The translations under genes were made by a program, and so were the position numbers. The notes below the pieces were generated by a model, which saw only the letters and a list, made by a program, of their open reading frames with translations, was not told where the DNA came from and ran no database searches. This document shows positions 7,694-16,251 of a stretch of DNA of 36,127 bases, piece after piece (position 1 is the stretch's first letter; each line of letters starts with the position of its first letter). Source of the stretch: JBHHXG01 sp046756985 (GTDB lineage Bacteria; Pseudomonadota; Zetaproteobacteria; Mariprofundales; Mariprofundaceae); the NCBI GenBank assembly GCA_046756985.1, contig JBHHXG010000007.1, positions 1 through 36,127 of the forward strand, given 5' to 3'.

Positions 7694-8400
7694 GTCGCAT
7701 TCTGACTCTGTGCTGGAAGGAATGGCGCATAACAATGGATACACCGATGGGCTATGTCGTGGCGGCAGCCTTTCTGCTGGCTTCAGGTTTTTTCTTCGGC
7801 AATAACCTGTTCCTGATTGGCCAGGCCGATATGCGCGGTTATTTTTCCGTAGTACCTCTGTTGCTGATGTTTTTTGTGCCGGCTATGACCATGCGTATGC
7901 TGGCCGACGAACAGCGTAGTGGCACCTTTGAATTGTTGGCCACGATGCCGGCGCGCACGATCGATATCGTGCTGGGTAAATATCTGTCCGTGCTGGTGCA
8001 GGTATCTGTATTGCTTGCCTTTACGCTGGTTTATCCACTCAGTCTTTCACTGCTTGGCGATGTGGATGGTGGACAGATTGCGGCCGCATATCTCGCGGCC
8101 ATGCTGCTGGCGGCTGCCTATGTGGCCGTGTGCCTGTATGCCTCATCGCTGAGCAACCACGCTGTTGTCTCCTATGTTGCCGGTTTTGGCATGTTGTTGG
8201 CTCTGTTTCTGACTGCACAGGCCGCACCGACATTTTCTCCCGCTGTGCAGGACTGGATTGCAATGACTAGCCCGCTGACACATTACCAGTACATGTTGCG
8301 CGGTGTGCTCGGGCTGGATGATATCGTTTTGCTGCTTTTACTAAATGGAATATTTCTGGCGCTGACCTGGTTTCAACTGGAGCGCAGAAGGTGGCGTTGA
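7690..8400 (+). CDS. ABC-2 type permease, GldF-like
   Basis: This is the membrane subunit of the ABC system. The 236-residue protein has about six transmembrane segments, for example GYVVAAAFLLASGFFFG, VVPLLLMFFVPAMTMRML and VVSYVAGFGMLLALFLTA. The segment MRMLADEQRSGTFELLATMP is the characteristic coupling-helix region of ABC-2/GldF permeases ('A.Er..gT.ELLlt.P'). It starts with the ATGA overlap on the ATPase gene and ends with TGATG overlapping the GldG-like gene, so the three are probably translated together. In the known Gld system this subunit pairs with GldA and GldG. The transported substrate here is unknown. Confidence 0.9.
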   Translation: MSRILTLCWKEWRITMDTPMGYVVAAAFLLASGFFFGNNLFLIGQADMRGYFSVVPLLLMFFVPAMTMRMLADEQRSGTFELLATMPARTIDIVLGKYLSVLVQVSVLLAFTLVYPLSLSLLGDVDGGQIAAAYLAAMLLAAAYVAVCLYASSLSNHAVVSYVAGFGMLLALFLTAQAAPTFSPAVQDWIAMTSPLTHYQYMLRGVLGLDDIVLLLLLNGIFLALTWFQLERRRWR

Positions 8401-9980
8401 TGGCGGGATTTAAGGATTGTCGTCTTGCCATACGTCGTCAGGCATGGCTGCGATTGGCGCTGTGCATATTGGTTGGGGTCGTACTGTTTGCGGCGGCTAG
8501 TGTAGCGCATCTGCGCCTCGATCTTACCGCGGACAGGATTTACACGCTGTCTGATTCGACACGGTCAATACTGGATCAACTGGATGAGCCGGTCATGGTT
8601 CGCGCTTATGTGACATCAGATCTGCCGCAACCCTATGGCCGCTTGCGCCGTTTTCTGGAAGATATGCTGCTTGCCTACCATGAGTCGGGGAGCGGTAATA
8701 TCGGTTATGAGGTTATTGATCCAGCCAGTGATCCAAATGTAGCAGCATCGCTTGCGGCAATGAATATCCCGAAGGTGCGGGTTCAGGTTGTTGAGGACGA
8801 TCAGGCACAGGTCAAGCAGGGCTATCTTGCTGTGATTGTTGAATATCTGGATAGCAAGGAAACCATTCCCGTCGTGCAGGGTGAGGAAGGTTTCGAATAT
8901 CTGCTGACACGGAAAATCAAGAAGCTGACCGGTAAGGGGCGCGCAAAAATCGCTGTGGCTTCAGGCTTTGGTGCCCATAGTGTGCATCAGCTGAGCAAAC
9001 TCGCCCAGTTGAGCGTTGATGATTATGAGCTTGTGGAGGTCGAGCCCGGCACGGCTGATATTCCGGATGATATACGCATGCTGATCGTTGCAGGTGTGGG
9101 TAGGCCGCCATCTGATGCCTTTCGTTACCGGCTGGATCAGTTCCGCATGTCCGGCCGGGGTATTCTGATACTCGCGGGCAATGCCGAGCCGATGCTGCAG
9201 GCCGGTTTTCAGGTTCAATCGGTGGAGAAACATGCCAATGACTGGCTCAAAGAGGACTGGGGCATAGCAATTGAGCCGGGCCTTGTTCTGGATCAACAGG
9301 CCAGCCGCGTAGCAGTGAATCAGCAACAGGGTGCTTTCATGATCCGTAGCCTGGTGGATTACCCCTTTGTTCCCGCTGTTACCAAGCTGGATAAGGCACA
9401 TCCGGCGACCCGAGGTCTGGAGCTTGTCACACTGCCATTTCCATCACCGCTGGCATGGGCGGGGGGAGAGAAGGCGCGACATACCGTGCTGATGCGTTCA
9501 TCCGCATTGTCTGCCGTACAATCGGGACCGCCATTTGACGTCGATCCGCTGCGCCCGTTGACTGAGTATTTTTCAGACACCCGCCTTCATTCATCCAATC
9601 TGGCACTGGTGGTAGATGGCTCTGCCGATTCGGCCTTTGACAAAGTACCCGAAGGATTTGACACCGGCAGGCATTTGGCCTCTGCGGGTAAAAGCCGTGC
9701 GCTGGTCATTGGCGCGCCTGCATTGCTGGATGATGAGTTTGTTAATACGGGCAATATCACATTCGTGCTGAACATGCTGGATTGGCTTACTGGCGATGAG
9801 GCGTTGATCGACTTGCGTTCCCGTGGCGTGACGGAACGGCCGCTGATGAACCTTGCTGCAGGCTCCAGGATAGCCTGGAAGGGGATATGGATGTTTGGTA
9901 TGCCGCTGTTTGTGGTGCTGCTGGGACTGGGGCGCTGGTGGGCGCTGAAATACCGGCGCGTGACTGCAGGCACAGCATGA
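8400..9980 (+). CDS. GldG-like ABC transporter auxiliary protein
   Basis: The 526-residue protein has an N-terminal membrane anchor (LCILVGVVLFAAASVAHL), the family hallmark DLTADRIYTLSDSTRSILDQ just after it, a large extracytoplasmic region and a C-terminal membrane helix (MFGMPLFVVLLGLGRWWAL). This matches the GldG / 'ABC-type uncharacterized transport system' family, in which the soluble domain resembles IFT52/DUF4350-type folds. I chose ATG 8400 because it overlaps the permease stop (TGATG) and has AGAAGG nine bases upstream. A GTG at 8391 would add three residues. It ends in an ATGA overlap with the DUF4340 gene. Its role is presumably to assemble with the permease. Confidence 0.88.
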   Translation: MAGFKDCRLAIRRQAWLRLALCILVGVVLFAAASVAHLRLDLTADRIYTLSDSTRSILDQLDEPVMVRAYVTSDLPQPYGRLRRFLEDMLLAYHESGSGNIGYEVIDPASDPNVAASLAAMNIPKVRVQVVEDDQAQVKQGYLAVIVEYLDSKETIPVVQGEEGFEYLLTRKIKKLTGKGRAKIAVASGFGAHSVHQLSKLAQLSVDDYELVEVEPGTADIPDDIRMLIVAGVGRPPSDAFRYRLDQFRMSGRGILILAGNAEPMLQAGFQVQSVEKHANDWLKEDWGIAIEPGLVLDQQASRVAVNQQQGAFMIRSLVDYPFVPAVTKLDKAHPATRGLELVTLPFPSPLAWAGGEKARHTVLMRSSALSAVQSGPPFDVDPLRPLTEYFSDTRLHSSNLALVVDGSADSAFDKVPEGFDTGRHLASAGKSRALVIGAPALLDDEFVNTGNITFVLNMLDWLTGDEALIDLRSRGVTERPLMNLAAGSRIAWKGIWMFGMPLFVVLLGLGRWWALKYRRVTAGTA

Positions 9981-10567
9981 AGCAGGCCTTCATTGTGTTG
10001 CTACTTGTGCTGTTGGGCGGATGGGTCCTCTGGCAGGCAGCACAACCAAGCAGGGCACCACAGACCATGCCACAATGGCCGGGCATTGATGTCCGGAAGG
10101 TGCAGGATGTGCGCATCATGACCGGAGAAGCGGAGCAAATTCATTTGCAAAAGCGGGATGACGGTTGGGTCATCGTGGGCGGCAAAGCTGAGGCTGCTGA
10201 TGATCAGGCCGTACAACGGCTTCTGGACGATCTGGCGACGATGCAGCCGATTCGAATTGTGACACGGAACAAAGCGCATTACGACCGGCTTCAGGTCGGA
10301 GATACGGGGCAAAAGCTTGTGCTGCGCAATGACGTCGGGGATACGGTGTTTGCAGCCCGGATCGGGAAACAGGGCAGTGACCTGATTTCGACATATGTCC
10401 GTCTGGCGGATCATTCGGAGGCATTTGCTGTTGACCGCTCACTGGTCTGGCAGGTGAAGCGCTCTGTACAGGGATGGAAGGCGGCGGAATCCAAAGCAGA
10501 TAGTGATCCACGGGCTGACCCACAGGATCAAAATCATACGGAAGGTATCAGCCCTGCGGATCGTTGA
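9977..10567 (+). CDS. DUF4340 domain protein of the Gld-like operon
   Basis: The 196-residue product has an N-terminal membrane helix (AFIVLLLVLLGGWVLWQAA) and a periplasmic domain with the DUF4340 pattern. In order it shows VQDVRIMTGE, then QKRDDGWVIVG, then QAVQRLLDDLATMQPIRIVT, a YDRLQVG segment and a YVRLADHSEAFAVD strand. DUF4340 genes usually follow gldG-like genes, which supports the assignment. The ATG at 9977 overlaps the preceding stop (ATGA) and begins the membrane helix; a GTG or ATG further upstream would lie inside the GldG-like frame. The protein is shorter than many DUF4340 members and ends in a polar, probably disordered tail. Function is unknown. Confidence 0.82.
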   Translation: MKQAFIVLLLVLLGGWVLWQAAQPSRAPQTMPQWPGIDVRKVQDVRIMTGEAEQIHLQKRDDGWVIVGGKAEAADDQAVQRLLDDLATMQPIRIVTRNKAHYDRLQVGDTGQKLVLRNDVGDTVFAARIGKQGSDLISTYVRLADHSEAFAVDRSLVWQVKRSVQGWKAAESKADSDPRADPQDQNHTEGISPADR

Positions 10568-10583
10568 GTATCCGGGTAGCAGC

Positions 10584-11282
10584 GTGCCAGGCGATGCTCG
10601 CCTGATTCTATTTGACTGTGATGGCACGCTGGTCGATTCGCATGGACAGATTGTTCATGCCATGCAGCAGGCATTTGTTTCATGTGATGTTAAGCCGCCC
10701 AATGCTGTATCGGTGCGCCGGGTTATCGGTCTGTCGCTGGCTGAGGCAGTCAGCCGTTTGCAGTCAGATGAAGCTCAGCATGACTGCATTGTGGAAGCTT
10801 ACCGGGGACATTATCGTGCAGGGGAGATGGGATCATCGCTGTTTCCTGGTGTGCGCGATACGCTGCAAACCCTGTATGAGCGTGGCTACTGGTTGGGCAT
10901 CGTCACCGGCAAGTCCCGCCCTGGCCTGTTACGCGTTCTCGATCAGCTTGATCTGAATCCGTTTTTTCATGTCTGGCGCACGGCGGATTGTTGTCCATCC
11001 AAGCCGCATCCGGCAATGGTGGAGGAGTGCATGGCCGAGATGGGGGTGGGGCTACATCAGACTACGGTTGTTGGTGATGCGTGTTTTGATATCCAGATGG
11101 CCATGGCCTGTGGAGTACGAGCCCTGGCGGTATCATCCGGAGTGGAATCTCCCGATGCCTTGCGTGCAGCCGGGGCCTTTGACGTGGTGGATGAATTTAC
11201 CTCTTTAATGGCATATTTTCCCCTCTTGCATGCATCGCATGCAGCGCCACACTGGGACAGTGCAGATAATAAACATCAATGA
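10584..11282 (+). CDS. HAD-superfamily phosphatase, Gph-like
   Basis: This is a haloacid dehalogenase-fold hydrolase of the phosphoglycolate phosphatase/β-phosphoglucomutase branch. Motif I is LILFDCDGTLVDS (nucleophile Asp11, acid/base Asp13). A helical cap follows. Motif II is IVTGKSRPG, motif III is the Lys of SKPHP, and motif IV is VVGDACFDIQMAMACG. The expected place of the motif I strand favours the GTG at 10584, giving 232 residues. A GTG at 10503 would add 27 residues and overlap the DUF4340 gene by 65 bases. Neither has a strong Shine-Dalgarno sequence. Its substrate cannot be predicted from sequence. It lies 12 bases before the AsmA gene. Confidence 0.87.
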   Translation: MPGDARLILFDCDGTLVDSHGQIVHAMQQAFVSCDVKPPNAVSVRRVIGLSLAEAVSRLQSDEAQHDCIVEAYRGHYRAGEMGSSLFPGVRDTLQTLYERGYWLGIVTGKSRPGLLRVLDQLDLNPFFHVWRTADCCPSKPHPAMVEECMAEMGVGLHQTTVVGDACFDIQMAMACGVRALAVSSGVESPDALRAAGAFDVVDEFTSLMAYFPLLHASHAAPHWDSADNKHQ

Positions 11283-11294
11283 TGGGGTGAAGGC

Positions 11295-13712
11295 ATGCGT
11301 GCGATAGCCAGGAAATCGATAAAGTTCAGTCTGATCTTTCTGGCGCTGATGCTGGTGATTCTGCTGACAGCTCCTTTCTTTATGGACGTCAATGATTACA
11401 AGCCCCAGCTGATTAAAGCGGTGGAAGATGCAACAGGACGAAAACTGCAGATTGGTGATATACAGGCATCGCTGTTTCCCTGGGTAGGGGTGAGCCTTGG
11501 GGATATAAGGCTCTCCAATCGCGAAGGCTTCTCCGAGCGTGATTTCCTGGTGGCCAAAAATCTGCATATCAAGGTGGCGCTGCTGCCTTTGCTCAGTAAG
11601 CAGATTGAAATCAAGCATTTTGAATTGAGCGGGCCGGTGTTGTTTCTGGAAAAAAATGCCGACGGCGAAACAAACTGGGCTGATCTGTTGCCTGCAGAAT
11701 CAGCCCCAGCCTGGTCCATAACAGCCAAAGGGCCGACTAAACCATCAGCAACGGTCAAAAAGGAGGTGCCAGAAGCTTCATCTGCGCTGCTTGCATTCCA
11801 GGCCGAGTCGATACGTCTGAAGGATGGGGTTCTGATATGGGAGGATGCGCAGGATGGCAACGAAGTTTCGCTGACGGAGTTGCAATTGGAAGTGGGGGAT
11901 GTGCATCTCGACCGCCCTGTTGAAGTTAATTTATCCGGCAAACTGGGTGGTGACGGGTTTGCTCTGGATGCGCGATTGGGCCCCGTAGGTGACTTGTCAA
12001 AACTGGATGTGCTGGCGTTACCGGTACAAGGGCACCTTGAGGCGGGGCATATTTCTCTGGGTCAATTCAAGGCCTACGCATCAGCATGGCCTGCTATGCT
12101 GGGTGAGATCGACAATGCATATCTTGGCATCGATGTGCAGCTTGAGCAGCGGCCCGATGGCATCCGTCTTTCCGAGGGCGATATACACCTGCAGGGCCTG
12201 CAGCGCCTCAGTGCCGCATGGAAGCTGGATATGCCGAAGGTTAACCGCATCAATTTAAGCCACATGCGGATAAAACTGGATGAACAGAGTCTTCTCGAAG
12301 CACAGGGCAACATCCAGGATTTGAATCGTGAGCCGGCCTATCATTTACGTATTAACAGCAGCCGGATTCGCCGTCAGTGGCTGGCCGGCATTCTCCCTGA
12401 TATTGATGCCATGTACGCTACGCATCCCGGGGCATGGAAAGATATTAAATTTGCCGCACTTGTTTCGGGCGATACTGGGCATATGGATATCCGTGATCTG
12501 CAGTTGATACTCAATGGTGAACTGGTTCAGATGTCAGGCTCTGTCAGTTTCGACAAACCGCAAAACTTGCGTCTTCGCATAGCAGCCAGGGAATTGCATC
12601 TGGACCCATGGTTGCCTCAGCCTGCACAGCAGCAGGGACCGGTAAATCCGGCCGTGGCAGATACCCCCCGACAGGGTGCACGCATTGGCTCTGCGGGCAA
12701 GACACATGGCCCCAAAAATCAGGCTTCTGAAAAGAAGGGAGCAGATCGCATTCAGCCTGCCGCAGGGAAGCCTTCCCGCAACAACGAACCGGATTTGCGT
12801 TTTCTCAAGCCATGGCGCGTGTCTTCCCAGATACAGGTGGATCACGCCCACCTTCGTGGTCTTGATATGCGGCATATGCGTTTAAATCTGAATGGCGCCA
12901 ATGGCCGTTTTGTTTTTGATCCGCTGCGTTTTGAGCTTTCTGGCGGGCAAGTCCGTGAGCATGCAACCCTAAATGTTGGGGCTTATCCGGTCAGATGGAC
13001 GGAATCGTTGCGTATTACAGGTGTCAGAATCGGACCGGTTCTGAAGGCACTTACTGATACGGACATCCTTGATGGCACATTACAAATGGATACAAAACTC
13101 AGGGCAAAAGGGCTTTCGTCGGCAACCGCCATCAAAAACCTGAATGGGCGCGGTAATGTCATGTTGCGCAACGGCAAGATCAAAGGCTTCAATATTGCTG
13201 CAATCCTACGCAAACTAACCAATCCGGCAGCTGGTTCAGGACCAAAGGAGACTGACTTCGCACAGATGTCTGGCAGCTTTGCCGTTAAGCGCGGCATAGC
13301 CAGAAATGATGACCTGTTTATGGCATCACCGTTGCTCCGCGTTACCGGTCAGGGCGAAGTAGACTTGGTGAAAAAGCAGCTGGACTATCACATCAAGCCA
13401 AAACTGGTCGGCTCCATGCAAGGGCAGGGAGGGGATACATTGACGGTGCGCAAGGGCCTTTCGGTGCCGCTGCATATCAGAGGTCCTCTGAATGCTCCGA
13501 GGGTTCGCCCGGAGATTGATGCTTCCACGATTGTTGAAAACATTGGTGGCATTGCGGGCAGCGGGACCGGTGGAATCGCTGAACGAATTCAGGGCGTTCT
13601 TGGTGGCAAATCATCGCCGGACACAGCTCCGCCGCCTGCGGATCAGCAGGTGCCTCAAGCACCTGAACAGCGGATTCGGAAGGCCATCGAGGGTATGATC
13701 CCGGGCCTTTGA
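11295..13712 (+). CDS. AsmA-family envelope protein
   Basis: The 805-residue protein belongs to the AsmA family, members of which are anchored in the inner membrane and extend across the periplasm. They influence outer-membrane biogenesis and, in related TamB/YhdP proteins, phospholipid transport. The N-terminal helix (FSLIFLALMLVILLTAPFF) is followed by the AsmA hallmark MDVNDYKPQLIKAVEDATGR, then IGDIQASLFPWVGVSLGDIR. The C-terminal AsmA_2-like portion has LNGRGNVMLRNGKIKGFNIA and a stretch around GPLNAPRVRPEID, both family-typical. A polar Gln/Lys/Pro linker at about residues 445-495 separates the two halves. The ATG has GGGGTGAAGG upstream. The gene is followed four bases later by the YciO-like gene. 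Confidence 0.92.
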   Translation: MRAIARKSIKFSLIFLALMLVILLTAPFFMDVNDYKPQLIKAVEDATGRKLQIGDIQASLFPWVGVSLGDIRLSNREGFSERDFLVAKNLHIKVALLPLLSKQIEIKHFELSGPVLFLEKNADGETNWADLLPAESAPAWSITAKGPTKPSATVKKEVPEASSALLAFQAESIRLKDGVLIWEDAQDGNEVSLTELQLEVGDVHLDRPVEVNLSGKLGGDGFALDARLGPVGDLSKLDVLALPVQGHLEAGHISLGQFKAYASAWPAMLGEIDNAYLGIDVQLEQRPDGIRLSEGDIHLQGLQRLSAAWKLDMPKVNRINLSHMRIKLDEQSLLEAQGNIQDLNREPAYHLRINSSRIRRQWLAGILPDIDAMYATHPGAWKDIKFAALVSGDTGHMDIRDLQLILNGELVQMSGSVSFDKPQNLRLRIAARELHLDPWLPQPAQQQGPVNPAVADTPRQGARIGSAGKTHGPKNQASEKKGADRIQPAAGKPSRNNEPDLRFLKPWRVSSQIQVDHAHLRGLDMRHMRLNLNGANGRFVFDPLRFELSGGQVREHATLNVGAYPVRWTESLRITGVRIGPVLKALTDTDILDGTLQMDTKLRAKGLSSATAIKNLNGRGNVMLRNGKIKGFNIAAILRKLTNPAAGSGPKETDFAQMSGSFAVKRGIARNDDLFMASPLLRVTGQGEVDLVKKQLDYHIKPKLVGSMQGQGGDTLTVRKGLSVPLHIRGPLNAPRVRPEIDASTIVENIGGIAGSGTGGIAERIQGVLGGKSSPDTAPPPADQQVPQAPEQRIRKAIEGMIPGL

Positions 13713-13715
13713 TGT

Positions 13716-14333
13716 ATGCACACCTATGAGCGTTTGCGGCTGCATCCGGAGCGGCCGCAACAGCGGCAAATCAGAAGGGCGGCAGCGCTGCTTCAACAGG
13801 GGCTGTTTGCCGTCGTGCCAACGGAAAGCAGCTATGCACTGATGTGCCTGCCCACTTCCACCGATGCGCAGGCTTCCATCCGGCGGCTGCGGCAACTGGA
13901 CGATAAACATCTGTGGTCATTGGTGTGTACCGATCTTTCTCAGGTCGCGCAATATGTGCGTATGGATAATCAGGCACATCGGATCCTGAAACGCTGCCTG
14001 CCTGGTCCTTACACCTTCATTCTGCCGGCCAGTGCCCTGCTGCCAAAACGTGTGTTTGGTAAACGCCGTGATATTGGCATTCGCATTCCGGAGCATACGG
14101 TATGCCGCATGCTGCTGAAGGAACTCGATCAGCCCTTGTTGGCTACAAGCATGCAGTTTCCGGGCGAGGAATATCCGCCCACCGACCCGGATGATATGAA
14201 CAATCGTATCAGGTTGCTCGGTTGTGTGATGATGGATGCCGGCTGGGGAGGGGTAACGCCGACAACGGTTGTTGACCTATGTGATGAGGAGGCCCTGCTG
14301 CGACGTAAGGGAGCGGGCCCCTGGCCAGCCTGA
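13716..14333 (+). CDS. YciO/Sua5/YrdC-family protein
   Basis: The 205-residue protein belongs to the Sua5/YciO/YrdC fold, whose YrdC and Sua5 members make threonylcarbamoyl-AMP for the t6A tRNA modification. Family segments are visible: AAALLQQGLFAVVPTESSYAL (P-T-E-S-S-Y as in 'ypTdT.YgL'), RQLDDKHLWSLVCTDLSQVA, CLPGPYTFILPAS, and IGIRIPEH. 'FPTDSGYALGC...K...R...KR' is replaced here by SSYALMCLP and RRLRQLDDKHLW, which places it nearer YciO than TsaC. Whether it performs t6A synthesis is therefore uncertain. It begins three bases after the AsmA stop, so it probably shares that transcript. The start ATG lacks a clear Shine-Dalgarno sequence. Confidence 0.85.
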   Translation: MHTYERLRLHPERPQQRQIRRAAALLQQGLFAVVPTESSYALMCLPTSTDAQASIRRLRQLDDKHLWSLVCTDLSQVAQYVRMDNQAHRILKRCLPGPYTFILPASALLPKRVFGKRRDIGIRIPEHTVCRMLLKELDQPLLATSMQFPGEEYPPTDPDDMNNRIRLLGCVMMDAGWGGVTPTTVVDLCDEEALLRRKGAGPWPA

Positions 14334-14410
14334 GGGAAACGGGTTCCCACACTGGCTATCTCGGGCCTTTTTGCATACATTGCAGCGCATCATGCATCTG
14401 AGGAGTATCC

Positions 14411-14914
14411 ATGGAACGTTTGTTTGAAACCATTTTGTGGAACAGCCGCTTTGTCGTGCTGCTGGCCGTTGTTTCTTCGATGTTTGGAGCCCTGCTGCTG
14501 TTTGTTCTGGCTACGGTAGATATGGCGCATCTGACCGTGGCATTTTTCGAGCATCTCGTGCTGGGCCATGAGCATCCCAACTTTCATGTCGAGGCCGTCG
14601 GCCATATTATTCAGGCAGTAGACGATTTTCTACTGGCGACTGTACTGCTGATTTTCTCTCTGGGTTTGTATGAACTGTTCATCAGCAAAATCGATGTTGC
14701 CCATGGAGAAGGGGCGGGCAACATTCTGATTATCAACACACTGGATGATCTTAAAGACCGCCTGGGCAAGGTCGTGCTGATGATTCTGGTGGTGGTCTTC
14801 TTCAAGAATGTGCTGCATGTGACTTTTGATAACCCGCTAAATATTCTTTATATGGGCGCGGGCATCCTGCTGGTTTCTCTGGCGCTTTATTTCACGCACA
14901 AATCCAAACACTGA
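14411..14914 (+). CDS. YqhA/UPF0114-family membrane protein
   Basis: The 167-residue product is an integral membrane protein of the UPF0114 (YqhA) family. Visible features are the N-terminal LFETILWNSRFVVLLAVVSS and first membrane helix, the central segment AVDDFLLATVLLIFSLGLYE LFISKID split across helices two and three, and the C-terminal motif DDLKDRLGKVVLMILVVVFF. All these are conserved in YqhA. The biochemical role of the family is not established. The ATG at 14411 is preceded by GAGGAG at good spacing. The gene stands 77 bases after the YciO-like gene and ends 18 bases before the convergent RDD gene. Confidence 0.9.
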   Translation: MERLFETILWNSRFVVLLAVVSSMFGALLLFVLATVDMAHLTVAFFEHLVLGHEHPNFHVEAVGHIIQAVDDFLLATVLLIFSLGLYELFISKIDVAHGEGAGNILIINTLDDLKDRLGKVVLMILVVVFFKNVLHVTFDNPLNILYMGAGILLVSLALYFTHKSKH

Positions 14915-14932
14915 TCATGAGCTAAGGAAGTT

Positions 14933-15451
14933 CTAAACCGGTGATTCTTTCTGCAGCCGGAAGATACTTGTTCCAGCGATAATATCGTGCAGGGATTGCT
15001 TTTTTACCGTTAACAGCATCAACAGCAGGCTCAACGCCGGAATGCTGCCAGCAATGAAAAATACGGGCGTACCCGTATTGCGAGTGGCTATATGGAACAG
15101 CGTCAGGCCCAGAGCCAGCCAGGTCAGCATCAATCCGAAAAAGCGGGCTGTAGCAGCGGTAAATGTGATGGGTTCCCCCGAGTTTGCCATCGCCACACGC
15201 AGTTTCCATGGACGCATACCGGTCGTGGTGGCGCCTTTGAGCCAGAAGCCAACAAAATAGGCGTAGGCAACGCTCATCAGCAGAAGGCCCTTGATCCAGT
15301 CCGGAACAGGGGCCAAATATTGCTCCACGATGGTGACAGGGATGAAAACAAAAAACTCCAGCCCGAACAGAATGGTCAGGTCATAAGCGGCAGCACACAG
15401 GCGGACGGTTATACCCGCTGTTTTTGCTTTTGGCCTTGCTGTTTCAGCCAT
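14933..15451 (-). CDS. RDD-family membrane protein
   Basis: The 172-residue protein is an RDD-domain integral membrane protein of unknown transport or structural role. The family's Arg-Leu-x-A-x-x-x-D opening is seen as VRLCAAAYDLTILF, followed by three to four membrane segments and the second family signature TTGMRPWKLRVAM. The C-terminus has KKQSLHDIIAGTSIF, also typical ('r.lHDllagT.Vv'). I chose the ATG at 15451, preceded by a G-rich Shine-Dalgarno-like run, because a longer frame back to 15679 would lie entirely within znuB. Even so it overlaps znuB by 43 bases. It appears to be the last gene of the zinc importer operon, though no link to zinc is known. Confidence 0.87.
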   Translation of the reverse strand: MAETARPKAKTAGITVRLCAAAYDLTILFGLEFFVFIPVTIVEQYLAPVPDWIKGLLLMSVAYAYFVGFWLKGATTTGMRPWKLRVAMANSGEPITFTAATARFFGLMLTWLALGLTLFHIATRNTGTPVFFIAGSIPALSLLLMLLTVKKQSLHDIIAGTSIFRLQKESPV

Positions 15452-16251
15452 GCCCCCCCCCAACTCAGAACAAATATACAACATAATGCCAGCACGACAG
15501 TTGCGCCCGAAGGCCAATCCCTGGCATAGGAGATAAAAAGGCCAATCAGTGTTCCAGCCAGCGAAAACCCAACACTCAGACACCACAGGCTGATAAGAGA
15601 TCGTCCCCACAACCATGCACAGGTAGCTGGCAGCACCAACAGGCCGGCTGTCAACACAATACCGGCAAGTTTTACGCACATGATCACCGTGAGCCCGAGC
15701 ACGCTATACAGCAAAATGCGCAAACCGACCACCGGCATACCACAGGCAGCAGCGGTGACAGGGTCAAAGGCGATGTTCCACCAGTTTCGCGCAGCAATGG
15801 CAAGACAGGTAAGGATTAATATTGCCACCAGCCATAGCCATTGCTGCTCAGCTGCGGAAATTGTCAGAATATTGCCAAACAACAAGCCGAAGAGATCGAC
15901 TTCGTAACTGCTGGCTGTAGAGATCAGTATAATACCGAGCGCCATACTTCCAGCGAACAGCATGCCGGTACCGGCATCTTCGGTGATGCCACGTTTCCCC
16001 GGCATGGAGGCCAGCAACAGCGAAATCAGCACGGCCGTGACGGTTGCCGTCGGCAGCAGCGGTAGCGAGAATGTGACCGCCAGACCGAGGCCTGCCAGCG
16101 AAGCATGTGAAATCCCGACGGTCAGAAAAGAGAGTCTGTGCGCCATGACCATGACGGACATGGATGACGCTACAACTGCGATCAGCAGCGCCGGCAGCAG
16201 ACTTTCCCGCATAACAGGACTGGTAAAAAACTGTTGCAGCAATTCTGTCAT
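15409..16251 (-). CDS. znuB: zinc/manganese-type ABC transporter permease
   Basis: This is the inner-membrane permease of a metal ABC importer (ZnuB/MntB/TroC family, ABC-3). The 280-residue protein has about eight hydrophobic helices. Conserved stretches are AHRLSFLTVGISHASLAGLGL (H and S in 'vGDalSHa.lpGla'), LFGNILTISAAEQQW ('LFG.il....') and KLAGIVLTAGLLVLPATCAW ('.vG.lLv.alLi.PaatA'). The ATG at 16251 overlaps the znuC stop by four bases (ATGA), so translation is probably coupled. The family cannot distinguish zinc from manganese with confidence. Zinc is inferred from the ZnuA/ZnuC neighbours. Confidence 0.93.
   Translation of the reverse strand: MTELLQQFFTSPVMRESLLPALLIAVVASSMSVMVMAHRLSFLTVGISHASLAGLGLAVTFSLPLLPTATVTAVLISLLLASMPGKRGITEDAGTGMLFAGSMALGIILISTASSYEVDLFGLLFGNILTISAAEQQWLWLVAILILTCLAIAARNWWNIAFDPVTAAACGMPVVGLRILLYSVLGLTVIMCVKLAGIVLTAGLLVLPATCAWLWGRSLISLWCLSVGFSLAGTLIGLFISYARDWPSGATVVLALCCIFVLSWGGAWLKQQGQKQKQRV

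Noticed and set aside
14336..14350. GGGAA...TTCCC hairpin right after the YciO-like gene (14334-14348)
   Set aside because: Only five pairs and no T-run next to it; the T-run at about 14367 is too far away for a Rho-independent terminator.
15452..15679. Upstream extension of the RDD gene
   Set aside because: It lies wholly inside znuB in another frame and does not resemble RDD sequence; the ATG at 15451 starts the family domain.
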